From positions 98,854-162,853 of the forward strand of contig NZ_JAPDOD010000018.1 of assembly GCF_027587205.1 (NCBI RefSeq): 64,000 nucleotides of DNA, read 5' to 3'. A program made the position numbers and the translations under genes. Shown piece after piece: positions 9,328 to 17,129 of the stretch; position 1 is the stretch's first letter; every line of letters begins with the position of its first letter. Under the pieces are notes generated by a model. The model saw only the letters and a list, made by a program, of their open reading frames with translations. It made no database searches and was not told the DNA's origin. Origin of the DNA: Solirubrobacter ginsenosidimutans. GTDB taxonomy: Bacteria; Actinomycetota; Thermoleophilia; Solirubrobacterales; Solirubrobacteraceae.

Positions 9328-11729
9328 GGGACCTCGCCCTCGGCGCCCGCCTGACCCTCGCGGGCGGGCGAACGGGCCTGCTGCGCACCGCGATCACCGC
9401 ACTTGGCGTCGCGCTGGGCGTCGCCGTCCTGCTCGTCGCCGCCTCGATCCCCTCGATCCACGACGGCCGCCAGGCCCGCGGGGCGGCGCGAAGTGATGTG
9501 GGGTACGACGCGGCCACGGACGCGGGGCTGGGCGGTGGCGCTGCGGCGGGCGGTGGCGCTGCGGCGGGCGGTGGCGCTGCGGCGGGCGGTGGCGCTGCGG
9601 TGGGCGGCGGCGTGGCGGGCGGCGCGACCGGCTCCGCCGGCTCCGGGGTGCTTGTCGCCGAGGCCAATACGCGGTTCCGCTCGCGCGACATTCGCGGGCG
9701 GCTGCTTCAGGGCGACGGAGACCGTCCGCCCGTCCCGCCCGGGCTCTCGCGGCTGCCGCGCGTGGGCGAGGTGTTCGTCTCGCCCGCACTGCGCGACCTG
9801 CTCGCCACCCCCGACGGGCGGCGGCTGCTCGCGCCGCGCATCCCCGGGCGGGTCGTCGGCGAGATCGCGGACGTCGGGTTGATCGGGCCGACGGACCTCG
9901 CGTACTACGCGGGCGCGAGTGACCTGGTCGCGGGCGGCAGCGTGCGCCGGCTCACCCACTTCGGCGCGGCCGCCCCGAGCCAAGGGCTCGATCCGATCCT
10001 CACGCTGCTCGTGGTGATCGTGCTGGTCGCGCTGCTGCTGCCCGTCGCGGTGCTCGTCGGCGCCGCGGTGCGGACCGGCGGGGAGGACCGCGATCGGCGG
10101 CTCGCCGCGCTGCGGCTGATCGGCGCCGATCAGCACATGGCGCGCCGGATCGCCGCGGGCGAGGCGCTCATCAGTGCGGTCGCGGGGCTGCTTCTCGGCG
10201 CGCTGGCGTTCCTCGTCCTGCGCGCGTTCGCGGATCGGATCTCGATCTGGGACACGAGCGTCTACACGACCGATGTCCACCCGAGCCTGCTGCTCGGCGC
10301 GACGGTCGTCGTCGGCGTCCCGGCCGCGGCGGTGCTCGTCTCGCTGCTCGCGCTGCGGCGGGTGGTGGCGGAGCCGCTCGGTGTGGTCCGGCGCGCGGAA
10401 TCGACCCGCCGCCGGCGGCTGTGGTGGCGGTTGCTGCTGCCCGCGCTCGGCCTGGTCGCGCTCGTGCCCGCGGCCCGCAACGGCGACGCCGGGATCAGCG
10501 AGCTGCGCGTCGGGATCGGCGTGATCGCGCTGCTCGTGGGCGTCGCCGCGCTGCTGCCGTGGGTGGTCGAGCGCGCCGTCGGCCGGCTCGGCGCGGGCAA
10601 GGTCGCGTGGCAGCTCGCCGTCCGCCGCCTGCAGCTCGACCCCGGCGGCCCGGCCCGCGCGGTGAGCGGGATCACGGTCGCGGTCGCGGGCGCGATCGCG
10701 CTGCAGATGGTGTTCACCGGCATCCAGGAGGACTACAAGAAGGACACGGGCGCCGACCTCTCGCGGGCGACGCTGTACGCCGAGTTCGGTGCCGCGAAGC
10801 CGGGCGCGGCGACGGGCGGCGGCGCCGCCCAGGGCGCCGCGGTCACGCCCCGCGCCCCGGTCACCGCGGCGACGCTCATCGACACGTTGCGCGGCGCGGA
10901 AGGCGTCCGCTCGGTCCAAGCGCTCTCGCAGTACGACCTCGGCCGCGACCCACAGATGCCCGACTCGCGCCTCACCGTCGCCCCGTGCGCGACGCTGCGC
11001 GAGGTGGCCGGCATCACGACCTGCCACGACGGCGACGTGTTCTTCGCCAACGAGCCGCCGCGCACGCAGCTCGAGTTCGGCGCGCAGACGTGGACGCTCC
11101 CCAGGCCCGGGAAGCAGGTCCCGACCCGCGCCGACCCGACCGGCCTCGAGCGCGGCGGCGTCTTCGCCACCCCGGGCGCGGTCAGCGGCGCCAAGCTCCC
11201 CAGCGCCTACGTCGTCGCCTTCGTCCGCACCGCACCCGCTGACGCGGACGCCGACGAGAACGTCCGCAACGCCGCCGCCACCCTCAACCCGCAGATCGCC
11301 GTGAGAGAGCTGCACCGCACCCGCACCGACGGTCAGTTCGACCAGTTGCGGCGGGCGATGCTGATCGGCGCGTCGATCGTCGTCGGCCTGATCGGCCTCA
11401 GCCTCCTGCTGACCGCGCTCGAGGAGCTGCGCGAGCGGCGGCGCCTACTCGCCGTACTGGTCGCTTTCGGGACACGCCGCAGCACCCTCAGTTGGTCCGT
11501 CTTGTGGCAGTCGGCGGTGCCGATCGGGCTGGGGATCACGATGGCGGTGGCGACCGGGATCGCGCTCGGCTCCGTGCTCCTGCGGATCTTCGGGTCGGTG
11601 ATCAAGGTCTCCTGGAGCGACGTCGCGGCGATGGCCGGCGCCGGCGTGATCGTGGTCCTGCTCGTGACCGCGGCCAGTCTTCCTGTTTTGTGGCGCACTA
11701 TGCGACCGGAGGGTCTGCGGACGGAGTAG
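9324..11729 (+). CDS. FtsX-like ABC permease with Gly/Ala repeat insert
   Basis: Membrane subunit (801 aa) of the PadR-linked exporter. It has an N-terminal helix (about 15-40), an extracytoplasmic region, a first FtsX block (about 225-345), a further helix pair (about 365-410), a helix near 450, a second extracytoplasmic region and a terminal three-helix FtsX block (about 665-790, with LRERRRLLAVLVAFGTRRSTL). Right after the first helix lies a low-complexity GGGAAA repeat encoded by an 18-bp tandem repeat (9530-9601). The insert falls in the outer loop and not in the membrane core, so it is probably tolerated. Overall divergence from the permease at 1987 is large. Confidence 0.88.
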   Translation: MRDLALGARLTLAGGRTGLLRTAITALGVALGVAVLLVAASIPSIHDGRQARGAARSDVGYDAATDAGLGGGAAAGGGAAAGGGAAAGGGAAVGGGVAGGATGSAGSGVLVAEANTRFRSRDIRGRLLQGDGDRPPVPPGLSRLPRVGEVFVSPALRDLLATPDGRRLLAPRIPGRVVGEIADVGLIGPTDLAYYAGASDLVAGGSVRRLTHFGAAAPSQGLDPILTLLVVIVLVALLLPVAVLVGAAVRTGGEDRDRRLAALRLIGADQHMARRIAAGEALISAVAGLLLGALAFLVLRAFADRISIWDTSVYTTDVHPSLLLGATVVVGVPAAAVLVSLLALRRVVAEPLGVVRRAESTRRRRLWWRLLLPALGLVALVPAARNGDAGISELRVGIGVIALLVGVAALLPWVVERAVGRLGAGKVAWQLAVRRLQLDPGGPARAVSGITVAVAGAIALQMVFTGIQEDYKKDTGADLSRATLYAEFGAAKPGAATGGGAAQGAAVTPRAPVTAATLIDTLRGAEGVRSVQALSQYDLGRDPQMPDSRLTVAPCATLREVAGITTCHDGDVFFANEPPRTQLEFGAQTWTLPRPGKQVPTRADPTGLERGGVFATPGAVSGAKLPSAYVVAFVRTAPADADADENVRNAAATLNPQIAVRELHRTRTDGQFDQLRRAMLIGASIVVGLIGLSLLLTALEELRERRRLLAVLVAFGTRRSTLSWSVLWQSAVPIGLGITMAVATGIALGSVLLRIFGSVIKVSWSDVAAMAGAGVIVVLLVTAASLPVLWRTMRPEGLRTE
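9530..9601 (+). repeat. 18-bp tandem repeat inside the permease gene, four copies
   Basis: Four head-to-tail copies of GGGCGGTGGCGCTGCGGC, the last differing in its final base, followed by a degenerate partial copy. The unit is six codons long, so copy-number changes keep the reading frame and add or remove GGGAAA in the extracytoplasmic loop. It looks like a slippage-prone minisatellite. Confidence 0.9.
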
Positions 11730-11769
11730 GGTCCCGCGCCAGTCAGTCGCACGTCATGGGAGAGGGTCT

Positions 11770-13308
11770 ATGAAGCGTGTCCTCCTGCTCGTCGCAGTCG
11801 TCCTGTCGTTCTCCGCCGCACCCGCGCTCGCGGCGCCGTCCCCAGGAGCCGCCGGTCTCGGCGACCGGCTCTTCCCACAACTCGGAAACGGGGGCTACGA
11901 CGTCCAGCACTACGACCTCGACCTCCGGTACGCGACGAGCGCGCCGACCCAATCGATTGACGGCACGGTCACGATCCTGGCCAAGGCCACGCAGGACCTG
12001 AGCCGCTTCGACCTCGACTGGGCCGGGCAGAGCATCGGCCGCGTGTCCGTCAACGGCCTGCCCGCCAAGTTCGTCCAGGACGGCCAGGACATCGTCATCA
12101 CGCCGAAGGTGCCGCTGCGCAACGGCGCGCTGTTCCTCGTGACGGTGTCGCACTTCGTCGCCGCGCCGACGCTCGCGAACTCCGACGACTTCTCGACGAC
12201 CGCGTTCTTCTTCCACCCGCAGGGCTCCGCGACCGCGCCGCAGCCCAACTGGGCACACCTGTTCCTGCCGTCCAACGACCACCCGCGCGACAAGGCGAGC
12301 TGGGACATCCGCTTCGACGTGCCCGCCGGCCAGACCGCCGTGTCCAACGGCGTCAAGCTCCTGCAGTGGACGGACCGCGGGCGCACCCACGTCGTCTACG
12401 TCCAGCGTCAGCCGATGGCGACCGAGCTCCTGCAGCTCGCCGTCGGCCAGTACGACGTCACCAATGTCGGCTTCCACTCCGGCGTGTACCTGCGCGACGT
12501 GACGTCGAAGAACATCACGGGCGAGATCCAGCCGCTGCTCGGCGTCACCCCGTCGCAGATCGACTACATGCAGGCGGCGGTCGGCAAGTACCCGTTCGAC
12601 CTCTACGGCTCGCTCGTGGTCGAGGCCGACCTCGGCTTCGCGCTGGAGACGCAGACGCTGGAGCTGATGGACACCAGCTGGTTCCACGACTTCACCCAGG
12701 ACACCTGGGACCCGACGCTGCTGCACGAGATGTCGCACATGTGGTTCGGCGACAGCGTGTCCCCGTACTCGTGGAGCGACCTGTGGCTCAACGAGGGCCA
12801 CGCCAGCTGGTACGAGTTCCTCTACGCCGAGAGCAAGGGCTTCCTCGAAGGCGACACCGAGTTCTATCCCGACCCCACCGGCTACGCCGACTTCGACGAC
12901 CTGATGAAGGCCGTCTACGCCCACGGTGACGAGTGGCGCGCCGAGTCCGGCCCGGTTGCGCTGCCCACCAGCGAGGACACGCTGTTCGACCTGCAGCGCT
13001 ACCACGGCGGCGCGCTCGTGCTCTACGCCCTGCGCCAGAAGATCGGCGACGCGGCGTTCCAGCGCATCGAGCGCGCGTACGTGGACCGCTTCAAGGATCA
13101 GTCGGTCTCCACCGACCAGTACATCGCGCTCGCCGCGCAGGTCTCCGGCCGCGCGGATGTCGTCCCCTTCCTGCGCGACTGGCTCTACGGCACCAAGACG
13201 CCGAAGATGCCGGGCCACCCGGACTGGACCGTCAATCCGGTCGGGCAGGCGAAGACGCCGCAGTCGCTGTCCGCGCCGGACGCGCGCGCCAAGCAGAAGC
13301 GCCGCTGA
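11770..13308 (+). CDS. Secreted M1-family zinc aminopeptidase
   Basis: Exported metallopeptidase of 512 aa that removes N-terminal amino acids from peptides. A Sec signal peptide spans about residues 1-22 (hydrophobic core LLLVAVVLSFSAAPAL, cleavage after ALA). An N-terminal beta-rich domain follows, with the substrate-binding ALETQTL (about 291-297). The catalytic zinc site is HEMSH (319-323), with the third ligand in NEGHASWYE (Glu 342). At about 510 aa it is shorter than PepN and lacks the C-terminal HEAT-like domain, as is common for secreted actinobacterial members. It is followed nine bases later by a strong perfect inverted repeat. Confidence 0.92.
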   Translation: MKRVLLLVAVVLSFSAAPALAAPSPGAAGLGDRLFPQLGNGGYDVQHYDLDLRYATSAPTQSIDGTVTILAKATQDLSRFDLDWAGQSIGRVSVNGLPAKFVQDGQDIVITPKVPLRNGALFLVTVSHFVAAPTLANSDDFSTTAFFFHPQGSATAPQPNWAHLFLPSNDHPRDKASWDIRFDVPAGQTAVSNGVKLLQWTDRGRTHVVYVQRQPMATELLQLAVGQYDVTNVGFHSGVYLRDVTSKNITGEIQPLLGVTPSQIDYMQAAVGKYPFDLYGSLVVEADLGFALETQTLELMDTSWFHDFTQDTWDPTLLHEMSHMWFGDSVSPYSWSDLWLNEGHASWYEFLYAESKGFLEGDTEFYPDPTGYADFDDLMKAVYAHGDEWRAESGPVALPTSEDTLFDLQRYHGGALVLYALRQKIGDAAFQRIERAYVDRFKDQSVSTDQYIALAAQVSGRADVVPFLRDWLYGTKTPKMPGHPDWTVNPVGQAKTPQSLSAPDARAKQKRR

Positions 13309-13317
13309 CACCCGCTT

Positions 13318-13354
13318 CATGCCCACGGCAGGTACTCTTCCTGCCGTGGGCATG
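13318..13354 (+). terminator. Perfect 15-bp hairpin: terminator or erm leader/operator
   Basis: Arms CATGCCCACGGCAGG and CCTGCCGTGGGCATG are perfectly complementary around the seven-base loop TACTCTT. The hairpin begins nine bases after the peptidase stop codon and has no T-tract. It can act as a factor-independent-like terminator for the peptidase. However, the loop resembles a -10 box (TACTCT) and the right arm contains the ATG of a short reading frame just before the Erm-type gene, so it may instead be an operator or an attenuator stem for that gene. Confidence 0.65.
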
Positions 13355-13378
13355 AGCGTCACGCACCGCTTCCTCTAG
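13352..13378 (+). CDS. Possible erm leader peptide (8 codons)
   Basis: A short frame ATG...TAG encodes MSVTHRFL and ends 60 bp before the Erm-type methyltransferase. Genes for inducible Erm enzymes are classically preceded by short leader peptides on which macrolide-bound ribosomes stall, which changes the fold of the mRNA. Here the ATG lies inside the right arm of a perfect hairpin and a second stem lies between the leader and the gene, which fits such a layout. No clear Shine-Dalgarno sequence precedes the ATG, so the frame may be fortuitous. This is a hypothesis and not a firm gene call. Confidence 0.3.
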   Translation: MSVTHRFL

Positions 13379-13402
13379 TCACCGGCCAACCGCCGCCACC
13401 CC

Positions 13403-13420
13403 GCCGCGCACCCGCGCGGC
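13403..13420 (+). promoter_or_regulatory. GC hairpin just upstream of the erm ribosome binding site
   Basis: GCCGCGC at 13403-13409 pairs perfectly with GCGCGGC at 13414-13420 around an ACCC loop. It ends seven bases before the GAGGA at 13428-13432 that should be the Shine-Dalgarno sequence of the methyltransferase. It could modulate ribosome access in an attenuation scheme. In such GC-rich DNA a seven-base stem is weak evidence on its own. Confidence 0.35.
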
Positions 13421-13438
13421 ACGACTCGAGGATGCGCC

Positions 13439-14170
13439 ATGCCCCGCCGTACCCAGCGCCGCCGCGCGCTGTCGCAGAACTTCCTGCACGACCAATCCGT
13501 GATCGCCGAAGTGATCGGCACGCTGCACCCGCCGCCTGGGACGCTCGTCGTCGACCTGGGCGCGGGTGCCGGCGCGCTGACGAGACGGCTCGCGCGCACC
13601 AACCGCGTGCTCGCGGTCGAGCTCGACCCGCGCTGGGCCGACCACCTGCGCACCCACGCCAGGGCGTGGGGCGACGTCACCGTGCAGCGCGCTGACGCGC
13701 TCACCGTCGGCTTCCCGCGCGAGCGCTTCCACCTCGTCTCCAACGCGCCGTACCACGTCGGCACCCAGCTCGTGCGCCGTGTGCTCACTGACGCGCACGG
13801 CCTCGAACGCGGCGTGTTCGTCCTTCAGCTCGAGACCGCCCGCCGGCTCGCCGGTGACGGCCGCTTCGCCGCCACCTGGGCGCCGTGGTTCGAGCTGCGC
13901 GTGCACGGCCGCATCCCACCGCGCGCGTTCCGGCCCGCGCCCAGCGTCGACTCGGCGGTGCTGACCGTCGTCCCGCGCCCCGTCCCGCTGCTCTCGCCGG
14001 CGGCGTTCGCGGACTATGACGCGTTCCTGGCCCGCGTCTTCAACGGCCGGGGGAACACGCTGGCCCAGCGGGTGGGAGACGCGCGCGCACTCAAGCGGGC
14101 GGCGATCCCCCGCGACGCCACGCCCGGCAGCGTCCCGCCGGAGGCCTTCGCGCGCCTCTATGGCGCATGA
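13439..14170 (+). CDS. erm: Erm-type 23S rRNA adenine N6-methyltransferase
   Basis: SAM-dependent rRNA methyltransferase, 243 aa, of the KsgA/Erm superfamily. It would methylate A2058 of 23S rRNA and reduce macrolide-lincosamide-streptogramin B binding. The N-terminus RRALSQNFLHDQSVI is the superfamily entry motif, VVDLGAGAGALT binds SAM, the acidic motif II lies in AVELDPRW, and SNAPYHVGTQLVRRVL is the catalytic motif IV. The short all-Rossmann layout and the ARTNRVLAVELD segment look more like actinobacterial Erm than KsgA, which dimethylates 16S rRNA and is longer. The start at 13439 has GAGGA seven bases upstream. The actual resistance phenotype is unproven. Confidence 0.75.
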   Translation: MPRRTQRRRALSQNFLHDQSVIAEVIGTLHPPPGTLVVDLGAGAGALTRRLARTNRVLAVELDPRWADHLRTHARAWGDVTVQRADALTVGFPRERFHLVSNAPYHVGTQLVRRVLTDAHGLERGVFVLQLETARRLAGDGRFAATWAPWFELRVHGRIPPRAFRPAPSVDSAVLTVVPRPVPLLSPAAFADYDAFLARVFNGRGNTLAQRVGDARALKRAAIPRDATPGSVPPEAFARLYGA

Positions 14171-14233
14171 TCAGGCCGCCGGCGGCTAGAGCGAGTTCAC
14201 CCACTGTGGGCCGGCGAGGCGTAGTGTGCCCAC

Positions 14234-15361
14234 GTGGGTACCAGGACGCTCACCGGCCTCGCGTGTGTCGTACTGTTGGCGCCCGGCTGCGGCGGTTCCG
14301 AGAAGAAGCAGCCGCCCGCACCCGCGCCGCGGACGTCGGCGACCGTCTCACAAACGCTCGACAAGATCCTCGCCAAAGAGCTGGAGACCAGCGCCGTGCC
14401 CGGGATCTCGGCCGCGATCGTGTTCCCGGACGGCCACGAGTGGACGGGTGCCGTCGGCGTCGCGGTCGTCGAGCCGCGGCAGCCGATGACGCCCCAGACC
14501 GCGATGGTCTTCGACAGCGTGACCAAGGTGGCGACCGCGTCGCTCGCGCTCAAGCTCGCCGAGGAGGGCAAGCTGCGCCTCGATGACCCGATCGTGGATT
14601 CCTACCGCGCCTGGAAGGGCGACCCGAAGGCCACGCTACGCGACCTGCTCGGGCACACGTCAGGCGCGCGGGAGCCTCCCGGTTCGTTCGTGGACGCGAT
14701 CCTCGAGCACCCGAAACGAGCCGTCACCCCCCGCCAGGCGGCGGCCGCCTCGGCCGAGCCCGGGCCGCGCACCGACGACGCCCAGTACTCCAACGCGGGC
14801 TTCCTGATCGCCGGCCTGATCCTCGAGAAAGCCGCGGGAGAACCGCTGGGCAAGGCCATGCGCGAGCTGATCTTCGATCACCCCGGAGGTGACGGGCTCG
14901 TGCTGCAGCCGACGGAGGCGACGCACCCGCCACGCGCGCACCAGTACTGGCACCCGCGTGGCGGCGCCGACGCCGACGATGCCAGCGACGGCGGCGCGAT
15001 CATGCCGTTCCGCGCCTGGTCGAACTTCGCATGGTCGGCCGGGTCGCTCGCCGGCGACGTCCCGAACCTCGCCCGCTGGGGCCACGAGTTGCTCGGCGGT
15101 CGCGTGCTGGCGCCTGCGTCCCTAAAGCAGATGACCCGCTTCCACGCCTTCCACCCGTGGACCGGCTACGGGCTCGGGCTCGGTCGCGACGACTCATCCG
15201 GTCTCGAGATGTGGGGCCATTCGGGTGACGGCCTCGGCAGCCACACGGAGCTCTGGCATGCCCCGCAAAAGAACCTGACGGTGGCGTTCAGCTGGAACGA
15301 CGACGACTTCGACAGCGACCCGGTGTTCATGCGCGCCCTGGTTCGCGCGGCCCTCTCCTAG
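14234..15361 (+). CDS. Beta-lactamase-fold serine hydrolase, lipoprotein
   Basis: Class C beta-lactamase/penicillin-binding-like hydrolase of 375 aa, probably an exported esterase or D-alanyl peptidase. The N-terminus is a lipoprotein signal with lipobox LAPGC. The SxxK catalytic motif is SVTK (in FDSVTKVATA, about residues 95-98), the YxN motif is YSN (in AQYSNAGFLIAG), and the third motif is HSGDG near residue 330. All three active-site elements are therefore present. The GTG at 14234 gives a correct signal peptide. Its TAG stop overlaps a CTA on the opposite strand (CTAG at 15358-15361), where an apparent gene remnant ends. Confidence 0.88.
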   Translation: MGTRTLTGLACVVLLAPGCGGSEKKQPPAPAPRTSATVSQTLDKILAKELETSAVPGISAAIVFPDGHEWTGAVGVAVVEPRQPMTPQTAMVFDSVTKVATASLALKLAEEGKLRLDDPIVDSYRAWKGDPKATLRDLLGHTSGAREPPGSFVDAILEHPKRAVTPRQAAAASAEPGPRTDDAQYSNAGFLIAGLILEKAAGEPLGKAMRELIFDHPGGDGLVLQPTEATHPPRAHQYWHPRGGADADDASDGGAIMPFRAWSNFAWSAGSLAGDVPNLARWGHELLGGRVLAPASLKQMTRFHAFHPWTGYGLGLGRDDSSGLEMWGHSGDGLGSHTELWHAPQKNLTVAFSWNDDDFDSDPVFMRALVRAALS

Positions 15362-15423
15362 GTGCCCCACCGCTCCCGCAGGCGGGGCAGGACGTCGCGG
15401 GTGAAGCCGTCGAGGAAGTTCGG
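15358..15423 (-). pseudogene. C-terminal remnant, possibly a luciferase-like oxidoreductase
   Basis: On the minus strand about 21 codons read NFLDGFTRDVLPRLRERWGT and end in a TAG that overlaps the stop of the upstream serine hydrolase. The pattern F-x3-VLP-x-LR resembles the last helix of LLM-class flavin-dependent monooxygenases. Upstream on that strand the frame runs into the EamA-like sequence, so the rest of the gene is missing. It looks like debris left by a deletion that also beheaded the transporter gene. The family assignment is weak because so little remains. Confidence 0.3.
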
Positions 15424-15793
15424 CCTGCCCGTCGCGGCGCTGCTGGTGATCCCGTTCGGGGCCGACGGTCAGTTGCTCGCGGCCGGCGGGTCCGACGCGG
15501 GCGCGCTGATCGGCCTCGCGCTCGTCCCGGGCCTGATCGCGCTGCTGCTGTACTACCACGGGTTGCGTGCTGCACCCGCCACCGCGGCGACGATCGCCGA
15601 GTTGAGCTTCCCGCTGACGGCGCTGATCGTCAACGCGATCGCGTTCGGCGACCGGCTCTCCGGCACCCAGCTCGCGGGCGCGGCGCTGCTGGCCGCGACC
15701 GTCGCCTCGTTCGGCATCGCCAGCCGCCGCGGCCCGCAGGCGATCGGCGTGCGCGCGCGTCCACTGCCGGCCACCGGGCTCGCCGGGAGCTGA
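15362..15793 (+). pseudogene. Truncated EamA/DMT transporter (C-terminal half only)
   Basis: From about residue 20 the 143-aa frame matches the second half of a drug/metabolite (EamA) transporter: hydrophobic segments, the signature LLYYHGLRAAPATAATIAEL, then a conserved FGDRLSGTQLAGAALL and a final helix. A normal EamA protein has two such halves and about 280-300 residues, so the N-terminal five helices are gone. The first ~20 residues are Arg-rich and come from antisense of the adjacent remnant, so the GTG at 15362 is not the original start. The aldolase gene starts six bases after its stop, which suggests that the fragment may still be transcribed. Probably non-functional. Confidence 0.6.
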
Positions 15794-15798
15794 AACGG

Positions 15799-16638
15799 GT
15801 GCTGGAGCCGTTCGCGGCGCTGCTCGGACGCGGCCGGGTCGGGGCGTTCGGGTGCTACGACACGGCGATGGCGGTGGGCGTGCTGCGGGCGCTCGATGCG
15901 CGCGGCGGCGTGATCCTCGTCCCAGCGGCGACGCTGCGGTCGGAGCCGGTCGTGGCGGGGTTGCGGGCGGTCGCCGAGACGGCGCGGGTCCCGGTCTGCC
16001 TGCAGGCCGACCACGTGCACGACCTCGAGACGATCGAGCGGGCGTGCCGGTGGGGCGTGCAGGCCGTGATGGCGGACGGCTCGCCGCTGGATTTCGAGGA
16101 CAACGTCGCCTTCGTCCGCGAGGCCGCCGCGATCGCCCGCCGCCACGGCGTCGCGGTCGAGGGCGAGCTCGGGCGCCTGCCGGGCGGGGCGGACGCCGAC
16201 GCGCCGATCGGCGCTGGGCTCGCCACCGACCCCGAGCAGGCCGCGGAGTTCGTCGCCCGCACCGGCGTCGACTGTCTCGCGATCGCGCTCGGCAACGTGC
16301 ACGGCGCGCTCCTGCCGGCGCCTCGGGACCTGGACTGGGGCCGTCTGGAGGCGATCCGGCGGGCGGTCGGCGTGCCGCTCGCGCTGCACGGCGGCACGGG
16401 TCTGGCGCCGGAGGTCGTCGCCCGAGCGGTGCGCGGCGGGATCGCGAAGGTCAACTTCAACACGGGCCTGCGGCGCGCGTATCTGGCGGCCACGGCGGCC
16501 GCGCTGCCGGTCGCGGAGCCCGCGGCCGACCTCGTCGCGCTGCACGCCCGGCAAGCGGATGCGGTCGAGGCCGCGGCACGGGAGGCACTGGTCGGGATCG
16601 CCCTCGCGGGCAACTCCGACCTCGTTGGTAGGCTTTAG
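15799..16638 (+). CDS. Class II (ketose-bisphosphate) aldolase family protein
   Basis: TIM-barrel zinc-dependent aldolase of the fructose/tagatose-bisphosphate family, 279 aa. Metal and substrate motifs are recognisable in order: LQADHVHDLETI (catalytic Asp and first His), VMADGSPLDFEDN, VEGELGRLPGG, ATDPEQAAEFVARTGVDCLA, ALGNVHGA (His ligand), LALHGGTGL (His ligand) and AKVNFNTGLRRAY (phosphate-binding region). The chain is shorter than classical Fba (about 340 aa) and matches the shorter KbaY/GatY-like forms. The exact sugar substrate cannot be told. The start is the GTG at 15799, just after the truncated transporter. A SUF regulator follows five bases later. Confidence 0.82.
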   Translation: MLEPFAALLGRGRVGAFGCYDTAMAVGVLRALDARGGVILVPAATLRSEPVVAGLRAVAETARVPVCLQADHVHDLETIERACRWGVQAVMADGSPLDFEDNVAFVREAAAIARRHGVAVEGELGRLPGGADADAPIGAGLATDPEQAAEFVARTGVDCLAIALGNVHGALLPAPRDLDWGRLEAIRRAVGVPLALHGGTGLAPEVVARAVRGGIAKVNFNTGLRRAYLAATAAALPVAEPAADLVALHARQADAVEAAAREALVGIALAGNSDLVGRL

Positions 16639-16643
16639 CGGCG

Positions 16644-17111
16644 ATGATCTTCACCACCAAGGCCGAGTACGGGGTGCGACTGCTGATCCAGCTCGGACGC
16701 CACGGCAACGGACATCCGGTCTCCCTCAAGGCGATCGCCGAGGCAGAGAACCTGCCGCTGGCGTACTGCGAGCGGATCGCGGCGCTGCTCAAGAAGGCCG
16801 ACCTGGTGACCTCCACGCGCGGCGCGCACGGCGGCTACGTGCTCGCGCGCCCGGCGGAGGAGATCACGATGGACCAGGCGGTGCTCGCGCTCGAGGGCGC
16901 GATCGCGCCGATGGACTGCTTCCTCGACGACCATGACGGGCGCGTGCAGTGCTCGCACCTGGGCGAGGCCGCGGGGACCTGCTCGACCAAGCTGCTGTGG
17001 ACGCGCGTCCAGATGGGCGTCATCCGTTCGCTGCAGCGCACGACGCTCGCTGAGCTCGTCGAGTTCGAGGCGGGCGTCGTCGAGCCTGCGGCCGCTACGA
17101 CTTCTTCCTAG
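16644..17111 (+). CDS. Rrf2-family iron-sulfur sensing regulator
   Basis: Winged-helix repressor of the IscR/SufR/NsrR family, 155 aa. The N-terminus TTKAEYGVRLLIQL and the recognition region LPLAYCERIAALLKKADLVTSTRGAHGGYVLAR are typical. Three C-terminal cysteines (MDCF, VQCSH and GTCSTK) sit where the family binds an Fe-S cluster. It precedes sufC by 18 bp and is very likely the Fe-S-responsive repressor of the SUF genes, here called a SufR/IscR-like protein. Whether it also controls the sufBD half 16 kb away is unknown. An additional cysteine lies in the DNA-binding domain (AYCERI) and is probably not a ligand. Confidence 0.88.
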   Translation: MIFTTKAEYGVRLLIQLGRHGNGHPVSLKAIAEAENLPLAYCERIAALLKKADLVTSTRGAHGGYVLARPAEEITMDQAVLALEGAIAPMDCFLDDHDGRVQCSHLGEAAGTCSTKLLWTRVQMGVIRSLQRTTLAELVEFEAGVVEPAAATTSS

Positions 17112-17129
17112 AACAGAGACCAAGGACAC

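Noticed and set aside
9530..9601. CRISPR-like or regulatory direct repeats
   Set aside because: 18-bp units without spacers, in frame inside a permease gene.
8685..11315. An 876-codon minus-strand open frame opposite the PadR-linked ABC genes
   Set aside because: It is the antisense shadow of the ATPase and permease. The translation is Arg/Ala/Asp-rich with no domain, and GC-rich DNA leaves the opposite frame open.
13439..14170. KsgA/RsmA (16S rRNA dimethyltransferase) instead of Erm
   Set aside because: Length, motif IV (SNAPYHVG) and gene context fit Erm better. Kept as a lower-probability alternative because the two families share the SQNFLHD-type entry.
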